From: a virus
Virus record (IMG/VR): IMGVR_UViG_3300020601_000007
Span: 1 to 64,000 of that record
Reading direction: 5' to 3' (one strand)
DNA length: 64,000 nucleotides
The notes below the pieces were generated by a model that worked only from the letters and a program-made list of their open reading frames with translations, was not told the origin of the DNA and made no database searches. Position 1 is the stretch's first letter. Each line of letters opens with the position of its first letter. Shown here piece after piece: positions 23,440 to 30,238 of this stretch. The position numbers and the translations under genes were made by a program.

Positions 23440-23958
23440 TCATTGACTGGGCTCGGTTTTGAAAATGAATCCTTGGTCTCGTCCTCGGGTTGGTCTGGCT
23501 GGAGGTTTTGCACTCCAGTAGTCCTCCAGCCTACTGGAGTGAGGTTTTGCACTCCAGTAGTCCTCCGAGATTTTCATTTCGAGTTCTTGGCGGCGTTGTT
23601 TCACCTTGTAAAGGAAGTTTCTGTGAAACCCCTTTTTCAAGTCTTCAATAGCCTCTTCTCTGCGTTTCTCCGCCCACTCGAACGGAGTTGCACGGTGGCC
23701 ATACTTCTCGATTTTTTCGATAAAAATCGGGTTGTGGCAACTGAGCCCGTTGAAGAGGTTAGCGATGGCCGCTTTTGTGTAGCCCACGGGGGGCTTTGGG
23801 AGGCATGCCACGGCAGCCATGCTTGCTGTAAAAACATCAAGCATGTTCGCAGGGGACTTCCACCGGTATTCATTTTCGTGTTGATTGACAGAAGGCTGTT
23901 CAGCCTTTGCCGTGCGTGGGGAAGTCCCCACGTTGAGTCGATTGATAAAGGTCGACAC
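23440..23958 (-). CDS. Hypothetical protein with MSTF(I)NRLNVG leader
   Basis: 172 aa from an exact start box; a longer form from ATG ten codons upstream overlaps the previous stop. MSTFINRLNVGTSPRT is shared with the coiled-coil protein at 12 kb. The body is helical with a basic middle (KGFHRNFLYKVKQRRQEL). Near the C-terminus EDYWSAKP occurs twice, encoded by a 36-nt direct duplication. Not recognised. Confidence 0.84.
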   Translation of the reverse strand: MSTFINRLNVGTSPRTAKAEQPSVNQHENEYRWKSPANMLDVFTASMAAVACLPKPPVGYTKAAIANLFNGLSCHNPIFIEKIEKYGHRATPFEWAEKRREEAIEDLKKGFHRNFLYKVKQRRQELEMKISEDYWSAKPHSSRLEDYWSAKPPARPTRGRDQGFIFKTEPSQ

Positions 23959-23987
23959 GATTGACGAATTGAGGTCATTCTCAGCCA

Positions 23988-24236
23988 TCAGGCTTCGACG
24001 TATTCCTCGTAGATGTATTCGTCCGTCTCAATCCGTAGTTTGAGTTGGGACGCAGATGCAATCTGAAATTTCGGAACAATTCGTCCGCTTTCAGTGCATT
24101 CAGTGCACGGTTCAAAGAGGTTCTTATCGGATGTCTCCCAGCAAGTGGGGCATTTCCAAAGTGGAAACCTCATGTCATGTGCGTCGATTTGGCCCTTGCA
24201 TCCGCAGGGGCATTGGTGTCTCCCATCATGTGACAC
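23988..24236 (-). CDS. Zinc-ribbon protein, 82 aa
   Basis: CATTCGTG start (MSHDGRHQCPCGCKG). Cysteine pairs CPCGC, CPTC and CTEC suggest a DnaJ-like or double ribbon arrangement. The C-terminus is a beta hairpin (LKLRIETDEYIYEEYVEA). Stop overlaps the next gene's alternative ATG. Confidence 0.84.
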   Translation of the reverse strand: MSHDGRHQCPCGCKGQIDAHDMRFPLWKCPTCWETSDKNLFEPCTECTESGRIVPKFQIASASQLKLRIETDEYIYEEYVEA

Positions 24237-24249
24237 GAATGGAGAACCG

Positions 24250-24843
24250 TCATTGACAGTCCTCCGGGTTGTGTAAAAGTTCAGCGCAATCGAAGTTTGC
24301 TTCGATATACCAAGTCAGTTCCGTTGGCTTGATGCCGGGGCGATGACCGAAGGCGATTGATACCTCCTTTTCTCCCCAAAGTCCGAACCAACGGACATTC
24401 AGTTGTCCGAGCGGCCAAATCGTCCATCTCTGGTTTGGTCCCCAATATTCCGACGTATGGAATCTTCTGCCCCACTCTCGACAGGCGTCAAGGGTATAGG
24501 GCGATTCCTCAATGCGGGTTTGGTTATCCATGCAGCGACAGCGCTTTATTTCGCCATCGTAGCCGACAGTTTGGGGGTGGTTGACCTTCCCCCGGTAGCA
24601 TCCGGCTCTGTGATAAATAGACGTTTCTTTGTCCTTGTAAAAGTTCATAGAAAGAATTTCTTGGTCGCAGTCAGGGCAGTGGAGGGACAAGCCACCGAGG
24701 TTCTCTCGGATATGCGTTGCTCCACAGCAAAGGAATTCTGGCGTGCAAGGCCAATATCCGTCGCTATCGCATCCTTTCATGTGCGCCAACTTTTTGATTT
24801 TCAAAGGCTCTTGAGCCTCTGTGATTGCGTCATTGGATGACAC
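24250..24843 (-). CDS. Cys-rich hypothetical protein, 197 aa
   Basis: Starts MSSNDAITEAQEP at a CATTCGTG box; the same MSSND beginning occurs at 1.07 kb. Cys pattern: CDSDGYWPC, CCGATH, CPDC, then RCRCMDN. The second half is Trp-rich (WGRRFHTSEYWGPNQRW) and beta-rich. Probably binds metal; family unknown. Confidence 0.84.
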   Translation of the reverse strand: MSSNDAITEAQEPLKIKKLAHMKGCDSDGYWPCTPEFLCCGATHIRENLGGLSLHCPDCDQEILSMNFYKDKETSIYHRAGCYRGKVNHPQTVGYDGEIKRCRCMDNQTRIEESPYTLDACREWGRRFHTSEYWGPNQRWTIWPLGQLNVRWFGLWGEKEVSIAFGHRPGIKPTELTWYIEANFDCAELLHNPEDCQ

Positions 24844-24856
24844 GAATGAAGGAGGG

Positions 24857-25168
24857 TCATTGACCGTCCTTCTCACGCTCCTCGCTTTGGAGCATGCCTT
24901 CATAGAGGCGAACAGCCTCCAGAAAGGGTTTGAGCAGAGCATCACGCTGTTCCTCATTGAGGTAGCGTGGTTTGCTCCAATAAGGCAAAGGTCCCATAAC
25001 GAACTTGAATGGGTTGTGCAAAAATTGCTCATAAGTCAAGTTGATGTGCTGAAGCACACTCGATGGAACTTTTCTGCCTTTGGTGATTACCCCCTCGAAC
25101 TCACGAGAACTCGGAACTCGGGGGAAGTCGGGAATCTCCCGACCTTGGGGGGTGCGACTTTGAGTCAC
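24857..25168 (-). CDS. Hypothetical protein, 103 aa
   Basis: The CATTCGTG start codon overlaps the previous gene's stop (GTGA). Basic N-terminus with Pro, then helices (HINLTYEQFLHNPFKFVMG; QRDALLKPFLEAVRLYEGML). No recognised domain. Confidence 0.83.
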   Translation of the reverse strand: MTQSRTPQGREIPDFPRVPSSREFEGVITKGRKVPSSVLQHINLTYEQFLHNPFKFVMGPLPYWSKPRYLNEEQRDALLKPFLEAVRLYEGMLQSEEREKDGQ

Positions 25169-25566
25169 GAATGGTCAGTGGTTTTGGCCACTGCCTTTTG
25201 GCGTTTTACCGCCATTTTTGTCCGACAGTCGAGGCAATACAGTTCGCCTTGTCCCGTGCGGTTTTCACACCGCCACGGACCGAAAACGGTCTTGTTGTTG
25301 CCGAAGTGCACTTTCCACCCCTCGTGCGAGGAATAGAAGTGTATTGGTCCTCCATTGTGGTTGAAACAAAGTGAATCAACGCGCCAAATGTCCTTCTGTT
25401 GAAAGGTTTGGGTAGAGGATTTGTCGGGGGTCCAGAAGCCGATTCCTTGAACCATCGGGGTGCGGTTGATGTATTTCACACTCCTGAGGTATCCGAGGCG
25501 CTCGGCTCGTTCGATTGCTCCCCTCAAAAATGGAAGAGGGGTTAGACGAAATGACAATTTTGTCAC
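25165..25566 (-). CDS. Hypothetical protein with C-terminal CxxC
   Basis: 133 aa from the GTG of a one-mismatch box CATCCGTG (MTKLSFRLTPLPFLRG), directly preceded by R1 copy c as a 5' leader. The body is beta-rich with Trp/His (HNGGPIHFYSSHEGWKVHFG); CENR...CLDC near the end may bind zinc. Confidence 0.8.
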   Translation of the reverse strand: MTKLSFRLTPLPFLRGAIERAERLGYLRSVKYINRTPMVQGIGFWTPDKSSTQTFQQKDIWRVDSLCFNHNGGPIHFYSSHEGWKVHFGNNKTVFGPWRCENRTGQGELYCLDCRTKMAVKRQKAVAKTTDHS

Positions 25567-25626
25567 GGATGGCCGCTCAAGCAGCCTTGGCTGCAAGAGA
25601 AGCGTTGTAACACGTCAGAGACGTGG
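25566..25626 (-). ncRNA. R1 structured element, copy c (short form)
   Basis: First stem CACGTC-TCT-GACGTG, a third compensated variant, then the conserved GCAGCC-AA-GGCTGC stem. The terminal GCCC-TAC-GGGGC hairpin is missing. It abuts the CATCCGTG start of the next gene. Confidence 0.75.
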
Positions 25627-25654
25627 ATGCACAAAGCAACTGAACCACTGATGG

Positions 25655-26191
25655 TCAGTCCCAGTCGTCACAGCCGCGGGGGCAATACTTGAGGACGTAG
25701 CCCCTCCAGAGGACGTTTGCTCCGGTCAGAAGGTTGTAGTGGTAGCGGGGGTAGTCCGTCTGAGCAATCAAGTGCTCAATGGGTTCCCATCGCTTCACAA
25801 CGTTCGGTTTCCACTGTGTCGAGTCGTCAGTCCCGAAGGTTCTGACAGCGAAGTCAGCCAGCAGTTGCGTGAAAAGCCGCACATCTGCGCGGCAGTCGTA
25901 GCAGAAATCCTTTTCCTTTCGGAAACGTTCTGCCCACTCTTCTTTCGATGCGAAGAGTTCGCTGACAATGGACTTCACCTTTTCCTCGTCGATGACACGC
26001 ATGCCGTCTTCGGTGGAAAATGCTTCCATCTGAATCCGCATTCCCGCTCCGCCCACGTTGAGGGACATGAGGTGGATTGCTTCAGGGTCGAGCAGTGCTT
26101 CTTGGAACACGATGTCGAAGACATCGAGTCTGTTGCTTGTGTTTGGAGAGGAATCCCCCTCTCCCGGGGGTGCTTCGTTTTTGGTTTGCAC
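25655..26191 (-). CDS. Tagged hypothetical protein (VQTKNEAPPGEGDSSP leader)
   Basis: 178 aa. I start at GTG in a degenerate box CACCCGTG immediately after R1 copy d; a TTG ten codons upstream would read through the R1 hairpin. After the leader come helices (VFDIVFQEALLDPEAIHLMS) and CYDCRADV. C-terminus has KYCPRGC. Function unknown. Confidence 0.8.
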   Translation of the reverse strand: MQTKNEAPPGEGDSSPNTSNRLDVFDIVFQEALLDPEAIHLMSLNVGGAGMRIQMEAFSTEDGMRVIDEEKVKSIVSELFASKEEWAERFRKEKDFCYDCRADVRLFTQLLADFAVRTFGTDDSTQWKPNVVKRWEPIEHLIAQTDYPRYHYNLLTGANVLWRGYVLKYCPRGCDDWD

Positions 26192-26267
26192 GGGTGCCCC
26201 GTAGGGCGAAAGGTCGCTCAAGCAGCCTTGGCCGCAAGAGAAACGTTGTTACAGCACAGAGTGCTGG
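26191..26267 (-). ncRNA. R1 structured element, copy d
   Basis: Stem CAGCAC-TCT-GTGCTG, second stem GCGGCC-AA-GGCTGC (G-T wobble), GCGACCTTTCGC, and GCCC-TAC-GGGGC, then CACCCGTG start codon. A 5' leader configuration. Confidence 0.78.
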
Positions 26268-26290
26268 ATGTTGGGCGAAACAACGGAGTC

Positions 26291-27067
26291 TCAGAACTTG
26301 TGGATGACTTCCCACAAGTCGTTCTCACTGAGGTGCGTTCGCACCTGCTTTCGATACGCCGCTTGGGATGGTCGACCGGGCTTCCCCTTGGTAGGGGGTT
26401 CGGTGATACCCAAGTGCGCACGAAGTCGCATGAGGTTGTCGTGGGTCATCACATCGAACAGTTGCTCGAAGTAGATGCCGTCAGTTGGTTCTGCCTTGTT
26501 GAAGTTGCCATCGTCGACAGTAGCGTTCTTCAGGAAGTCCGCTTGGGTGTCTTCGACAATGCGCTCCAGAAGGTAGGCCTGAACCGCTGCGAAATTCTGC
26601 TTCAAGAACTTCGTCGGTTGCTTGTTCCACTTCTGCTCGAACATTCCCTTGTTGGCCGTGGTTTTGACGACCCAGTGGCCATCATCAGCCGCAGGTCCCA
26701 AAATCAAATGTCCGAAAATGGAGTCTCTGAGGAACACAGCAGGCCCATCCTTGTGCATGTGGACAAACCACCAGTTGTCAAAGGAGACACTGAGTGGTCG
26801 GCCACAGCCAAGCATCCCGTGAACATTCGCGTGCTGCTTGAGAGCACGCTGTGCTTGACGTTCTTGGTTGTTCGCTTGCTGGATGGCATGCTTCGTCAGG
26901 TAGGCAAAGTTTCCCTTGCGTGCCATCGCTTCGATGCAAAGGCACATCACCCTGACAAATTCTGTCAGTTGCGTTGTTGTCCAGTGTCCGATAGCATCAG
27001 ACACCTTCGCCGGTGTGTTTGGAGAGGAATCCCCCTCTCCCGGGGGTGCTTCGTTGTTGGTTTGCAC
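26291..27067 (-). CDS. Tagged hypothetical protein, 258 aa
   Basis: Starts VQTNNEAPPGEGDSSP at GTG of CATCCGTG after R1 copy e. Body: helices (IGHWTTTQLTEFVRVMCLC), a Gln/Ala-rich helix, beta strands (RPLSVSFDNWWFVHMHKDG), more helices, and a C-terminal Pro/Lys linker PPTKGKPGRPSQAAY resembling an AT-hook (KGKPGRP). Possibly DNA-binding; unrecognised. Confidence 0.82.
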   Translation of the reverse strand: MQTNNEAPPGEGDSSPNTPAKVSDAIGHWTTTQLTEFVRVMCLCIEAMARKGNFAYLTKHAIQQANNQERQAQRALKQHANVHGMLGCGRPLSVSFDNWWFVHMHKDGPAVFLRDSIFGHLILGPAADDGHWVVKTTANKGMFEQKWNKQPTKFLKQNFAAVQAYLLERIVEDTQADFLKNATVDDGNFNKAEPTDGIYFEQLFDVMTHDNLMRLRAHLGITEPPTKGKPGRPSQAAYRKQVRTHLSENDLWEVIHKF

Positions 27068-27142
27068 GGATGCCCCGTAGGGCGAAAGGTCGCTCAAGCA
27101 GTCTTGACTGCAAGAGAAACGTTGTTCAGCACAGAGTGCTGG
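27067..27142 (-). ncRNA. R1 structured element, copy e
   Basis: Second stem is GCAGTC-AA-GACTGC, so the closing pair C-G has become T-A on both sides, a compensatory change. Other stems as in copy d. Directly precedes a tagged gene. Confidence 0.8.
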
Positions 27143-27167
27143 AATGAAGACTCGTTGGTTGCAGGGT

Positions 27168-27629
27168 TCAGATGTTCCCACAGGAGCAGCGGTTGCCACA
27201 CGACACCCTTCGGTAGTCGTGCTTCTCCTTGCATCCTTTACACATGGGCATGACGGGGGTTCCCCTCCCATTGAATTTCTGCCAAAGGATTGCGCGGTCA
27301 GGGCAACGGACGGTCTTCGCGTCGCAGCCACCGCCAATGCGATAGCCCTTGCATGCGTGGACGCCCAGTTTTTCGAGCGTTTCTTCCGGAACGTTGCCAC
27401 TTGGCACAGTGAGGGAATATCGAGGATTCCCACCGGCTGCCAAAATAGCCCAGTATCGGTCGTGCTCTTCCTGTGGAGAGTCGAGATTTCGGATGTATTT
27501 TTTGATGATATACATCGGATAACCCTGCTCAACGAAGTGGTTTTTCCATTGTTGGTCCGACCACCATTCTCGGTCTTCTTCTGGAGAGGAATCCCCCTCT
27601 CCCGGGGTTGCGTCGTTGTTGGTTGACAC
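27168..27629 (-). CDS. Tagged zinc protein, 153 aa
   Basis: MSTNNDATPGEGDSSP leader from an exact start box, placed 3 nt after the end of R1 copy f. Body: EDREWWSDQQWKNHFVEQG helix, HACKGYRIGGGC...VRCPDRAI with later CKGCKEKH and CGNRCSCGNI, so several possible zinc ligands. Function unknown. Confidence 0.84.
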   Translation of the reverse strand: MSTNNDATPGEGDSSPEEDREWWSDQQWKNHFVEQGYPMYIIKKYIRNLDSPQEEHDRYWAILAAGGNPRYSLTVPSGNVPEETLEKLGVHACKGYRIGGGCDAKTVRCPDRAILWQKFNGRGTPVMPMCKGCKEKHDYRRVSCGNRCSCGNI

Positions 27630-27637
27630 GATTGACG

Positions 27638-27711
27638 GGTGCCCCGTAGGGCGAAAGGTCGCTCAAGCAGCCTTGGCCGCAAGAGAAACGTTGTTCAGCA
27701 CAGAGTGCTGG
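27638..27711 (-). ncRNA. R1 structured element, copy f
   Basis: All four stems present; its 3' end reads GGGGCACCCGTCAATCGTG, joining R1 directly to an exact start box. Confidence 0.8.
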
Positions 27712-27734
27712 ATGTTGGTCGAAACAAACGAACT

Positions 27735-28382
27735 TCACGCAAAGAGAGCCTCAAGACCATCATGGTCAGGGCGCTCCGATTTGCATTCTGCACAGCAGCC
27801 TTGGTAAGGCAACCACTGGTTCGGCCATCCCGCTTGTAGGGTGATTGGCTTGACCAGTTGCGCTTCGTAGTAGCATTCGGTGCAGATGTATTCGTTTTCA
27901 GTCAGATTCGATTCGCCCTCGACGGGCTCCTTGGTGTCGTTCAGGTTGATGCGATACCAAGTCGGCGTTTCCTTACCCCTGCTCAGCAGTTGCGGTCTGC
28001 GCAAGTAGGTGAAGAACTCAGGGTGGTCAAAAATCAGATAAGCAGTGCTCATCTTCGGAATGAAGGTTGGCCAATTTTTATCAGTCGGGTGAATCCAGCC
28101 ATCTGGCACGTCAGAATCGAGCCGTCGACCATCGCGGTGACCGCCAGCAGCCAAAATCTCGTTGGTGCTGACATGTCCCCAGTATCGACAGTTGACTGAA
28201 TCATCATGATACACATCGTGTGGCCCAGCGTAGTCGTAGAAGACTCGGTCGCCGAAAAGCCTGAATGCTCGAATGTCCCAATCATGGATGTGAATGGTTT
28301 TTCGTTCTCGCGTTGTGTTCAATTGCTTGACAGTTGGAGAGGAATCCCCCTCTCCCGGGGGTGCTTCGTTGTTGGTTTGCAC
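27735..28382 (-). CDS. Tagged hypothetical protein, 215 aa
   Basis: Starts VQTNNEAPPGEGDSSP at CATCCGTG next to R1 copy g. Body is alpha/beta with many aromatics (IRAFRLFGDRVFYDYAGPH) and a C-terminal CTECYYE...CCAEC zinc-ribbon pattern. Not recognised. Confidence 0.82.
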   Translation of the reverse strand: MQTNNEAPPGEGDSSPTVKQLNTTRERKTIHIHDWDIRAFRLFGDRVFYDYAGPHDVYHDDSVNCRYWGHVSTNEILAAGGHRDGRRLDSDVPDGWIHPTDKNWPTFIPKMSTAYLIFDHPEFFTYLRRPQLLSRGKETPTWYRINLNDTKEPVEGESNLTENEYICTECYYEAQLVKPITLQAGWPNQWLPYQGCCAECKSERPDHDGLEALFA

Positions 28383-28457
28383 GGATGCCCCGTAGGGCGA
28401 AAGGCCTCGCAAGCAGCCTTGGCTGGTTGAGAAGCGTTGACAGCACAGAGTGCTGGG
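28382..28457 (-). ncRNA. R1 structured element, copy g (divergent)
   Basis: First stem CAGCAC-TCT-GTGCTG and last GCCC-TAC-GGGGC intact; second stem shortened to CAGCC-AA-GGCTG and the third altered to GCGAGGCCTTTCGC. Precedes a tagged gene. Confidence 0.75.
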
Positions 28458-28481
28458 ATGAAGACTCGATGCTTGCGGAAC

Positions 28482-28724
28482 TCATTCGTCGGTCAGTTCG
28501 AGCAGTTCGCCAATGAGTTCAGGGACAGAGTTTTCTTCTTCGAGCGAAGCGAATTGCTTCTTGATGAAATCCCTGAGAATTACGATGAGACGGTTCTTCA
28601 TGGCGAGGCGGGCCTCAAGTTCGGCCACCTTTTTCATCGCCAGTTGCACGGCATACGAAATTCGAGCATCCTCTTGGGCTTGCTTGAGTTCTTCGGGTGT
28701 GCGTGGTCCCCATCCTCCCATCAT
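28482..28724 (-). CDS. Coiled-coil protein, 80 aa
   Basis: MMGGWGPRTPEELKQAQE, then a coiled coil (VAELEARLAMKNRLIVILRD) and an acidic end. The ATG overlaps the stop of the 31-codon leader-peptide gene (TGATG); it has no start box, so it should depend on translation of that leader. Confidence 0.8.
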   Translation of the reverse strand: MMGGWGPRTPEELKQAQEDARISYAVQLAMKKVAELEARLAMKNRLIVILRDFIKKQFASLEEENSVPELIGELLELTDE

Positions 28725-28816
28725 TCATCCCTCCGTGAGGGCTGGTCGCATGTCTTGCAGTCTTCTTGTGGAGAGGAATCCCCCTCTCCCGGGGTTGCGT
28801 CGTTGTTGGTTGACAC
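28721..28816 (-). CDS. 31-aa leader peptide consisting of the tag cassette
   Basis: From a CATTCGTG box: MSTNNDATPGEGDSSPQE, then 13 residues with CKTC, ending DE-stop. Here the tag that elsewhere fuses to larger proteins is followed by an early stop overlapping the next ATG. Too short for ordinary gene calls; the box and the conserved DNA make it credible as a leader cistron. Confidence 0.65.
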   Translation of the reverse strand: MSTNNDATPGEGDSSPQEDCKTCDQPSRRDE

Positions 28817-28823
28817 GAATGAC

Positions 28824-29663
28824 TCACTGGACGAGAGCGCAGTGCCCCATAGGAGCACGGCGTTCAAACCACTCGTCGAGGAAAGCCTTGAACTTCTCAA
28901 CGGTGCTCACGTCTCGGTCGTGCTTGTCAAAAACACAGCCGGACAGTTGCCCGTTGGGGTCAATGCTCAGTTCCTCATAGCCAGCGTAGCACTGGCTGAG
29001 CCCCAGCATGTGATGTGTGCAGGGCTCGGTGAGTTGGTTTTGGGTTTTTGTCCCAGTGATGTCGAGGTGGTCCAGTTCAAACGCTTCTTGAAAGAGTTCC
29101 TCAAAGCGCTCCATGGAGCCGTAGTTTTGCGCAAGCGGCTTCATCATCAGGTGAGAAATGCTGCTTGAACGCCTGTCGAGTCGCTTGATGAAGGAAGGGT
29201 CCTTCACCCAGTCAAAGACTTCGACAGAATATGTCAGATTGACATTGAAGTGTCCCTTCCAGCCGTTGTCGTCGAGGTAGGCGGCTGCCTTCTCAACGAA
29301 CGTTGTTGCTTGTTCTGGGTTCGCAAACCGCTCCGTATCAACAGACATCGAGATGATGTCGAAGTTGCGGAGCAGCGTTGGGCTCATGCTCAAAATCACT
29401 TGGTGGGTCGTCGTCATGTTGACAACCATACCGAGTTCCTTTGCCACCTCAGCAAGACCAAGGTGTTCGGCCATCCTCGATTGAGGGTTGACCAAGAGCG
29501 CCAGTTCGTTGAATCCAGCGGTCGATGCCGTCTCAAGGATGTCCTCGAAATACGACATGGGCAATTCGGCTTGAAGGAGTTCTTCAAGGCCGGGAATATC
29601 AGTCAGATAGCATCCAGTGCAACTGAGTCTGCAATCCCGGGTGGGGTGTAAGAAAAGTCTCAC
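28824..29663 (-). CDS. Radical SAM enzyme
   Basis: 279 aa from an exact start box (MRLFLHPTRDCRLSCTGC). The CxxxCxxC at residues 11, 15 and 18 binds the 4Fe-4S cluster that cleaves S-adenosylmethionine. Following barrel segments are ELALLVNPQSRMAEHL, VVNMTTTHQVILSM, DIISMSVDTERF and FNVNLTYSV. Near the C-terminus a Cys segment (TEPCTHHMLGLSQC, SIDPNGQLSGCVFD) resembles auxiliary-cluster (SPASM/Twitch-like) ends. Substrate unknown; could modify a peptide, RNA or nucleotide. It has no R1 leader or tag, unlike its neighbours. Confidence 0.9.
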   Translation of the reverse strand: MRLFLHPTRDCRLSCTGCYLTDIPGLEELLQAELPMSYFEDILETASTAGFNELALLVNPQSRMAEHLGLAEVAKELGMVVNMTTTHQVILSMSPTLLRNFDIISMSVDTERFANPEQATTFVEKAAAYLDDNGWKGHFNVNLTYSVEVFDWVKDPSFIKRLDRRSSSISHLMMKPLAQNYGSMERFEELFQEAFELDHLDITGTKTQNQLTEPCTHHMLGLSQCYAGYEELSIDPNGQLSGCVFDKHDRDVSTVEKFKAFLDEWFERRAPMGHCALVQ

Positions 29664-29786
29664 GATTGACGAATGCCGTCCCGCCGAGCGGGGAGGAGGG
29701 CGCAGGTGGGCGTCACCTCCTGCCCCAAAGGGCGGCGGGTTGGGTTGGCATTGGGCTCACAGCATCTGGTCAATTCATTCAGCGAA
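29664..29786. other. GC-rich spacer
   Basis: 123 nt with short GC stems (CCCGCCGAGCGGGG; CCCCAAAGGGCGG). No gene or box apart from the radical SAM start box. Confidence 0.45.
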
Positions 29787-30224
29787 TCAGAGGTCTCGCC
29801 ACGGATTGAATCCAGTCATCCATTGATACCAGTTGGAGCAGCCTGAGCAGGTTGCTACGCTGGGTTCAAGTTCAGTCCATCTCTTCACGCTTCCCTTGGG
29901 AATCGTCTCGATGAGAATGGTGGGGATGTTCCACTTTTGGAACCTCTTATCGTCGTCTAAACGGAAGTGCCGAAAGATGGTGGAAAGGAATCCCTCGTGT
30001 GGACAGGGACAGACATCCGGGTCGTAGGCCATGGATGAATCCCAACTGAGAACGGTTTCTCGGGTTGGTAAATCCTCGTATTCGCTGGGGTCGCGTCCAA
30101 ATGCGGTGTAGGCGGCCCAGACATAGGCGTCGTAGACGTCGCCGATGTCATCAGGCAGAGATACGCTCTCTTGGGCGGAGGAAACAGCCCGTTCCTCTTG
30201 GGGGTTAGCGTCTTTTTTGTTCAT
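29787..30224 (-). CDS. Hypothetical protein, 145 aa
   Basis: ATG start (MNKKDANPQEERAVSS), 4 nt after CAATCGGTT, a box that here does not supply the start codon. Acidic N-terminus; middle VYDAYVWAAYTAFGRD; CPCPHEGF and CSGCSNWY may bind zinc. Terminator T4 lies directly upstream, so this is the first gene of its unit. Not recognised. Confidence 0.83.
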   Translation of the reverse strand: MNKKDANPQEERAVSSAQESVSLPDDIGDVYDAYVWAAYTAFGRDPSEYEDLPTRETVLSWDSSMAYDPDVCPCPHEGFLSTIFRHFRLDDDKRFQKWNIPTILIETIPKGSVKRWTELEPSVATCSGCSNWYQWMTGFNPWRDL

Positions 30225-30238
30225 TGTAACCGATTGTA

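Noticed and set aside
19793-28420. R1 as a coding region (SLAAKAA-stop resembling an SsrA tag, or SDLSPYGA)
   Set aside because: Frames shift or lose the stop between copies while helices stay paired, so RNA structure explains the conservation better than a peptide.
19761-28457. R1 repeats as a CRISPR array
   Set aside because: Copies are about 75 nt, unequally spaced (about 0.6-3 kb apart), with genes between, and variation preserves stems; no short regular spacers. The Cas4-like nuclease is typical of archaeal viruses without CRISPR.
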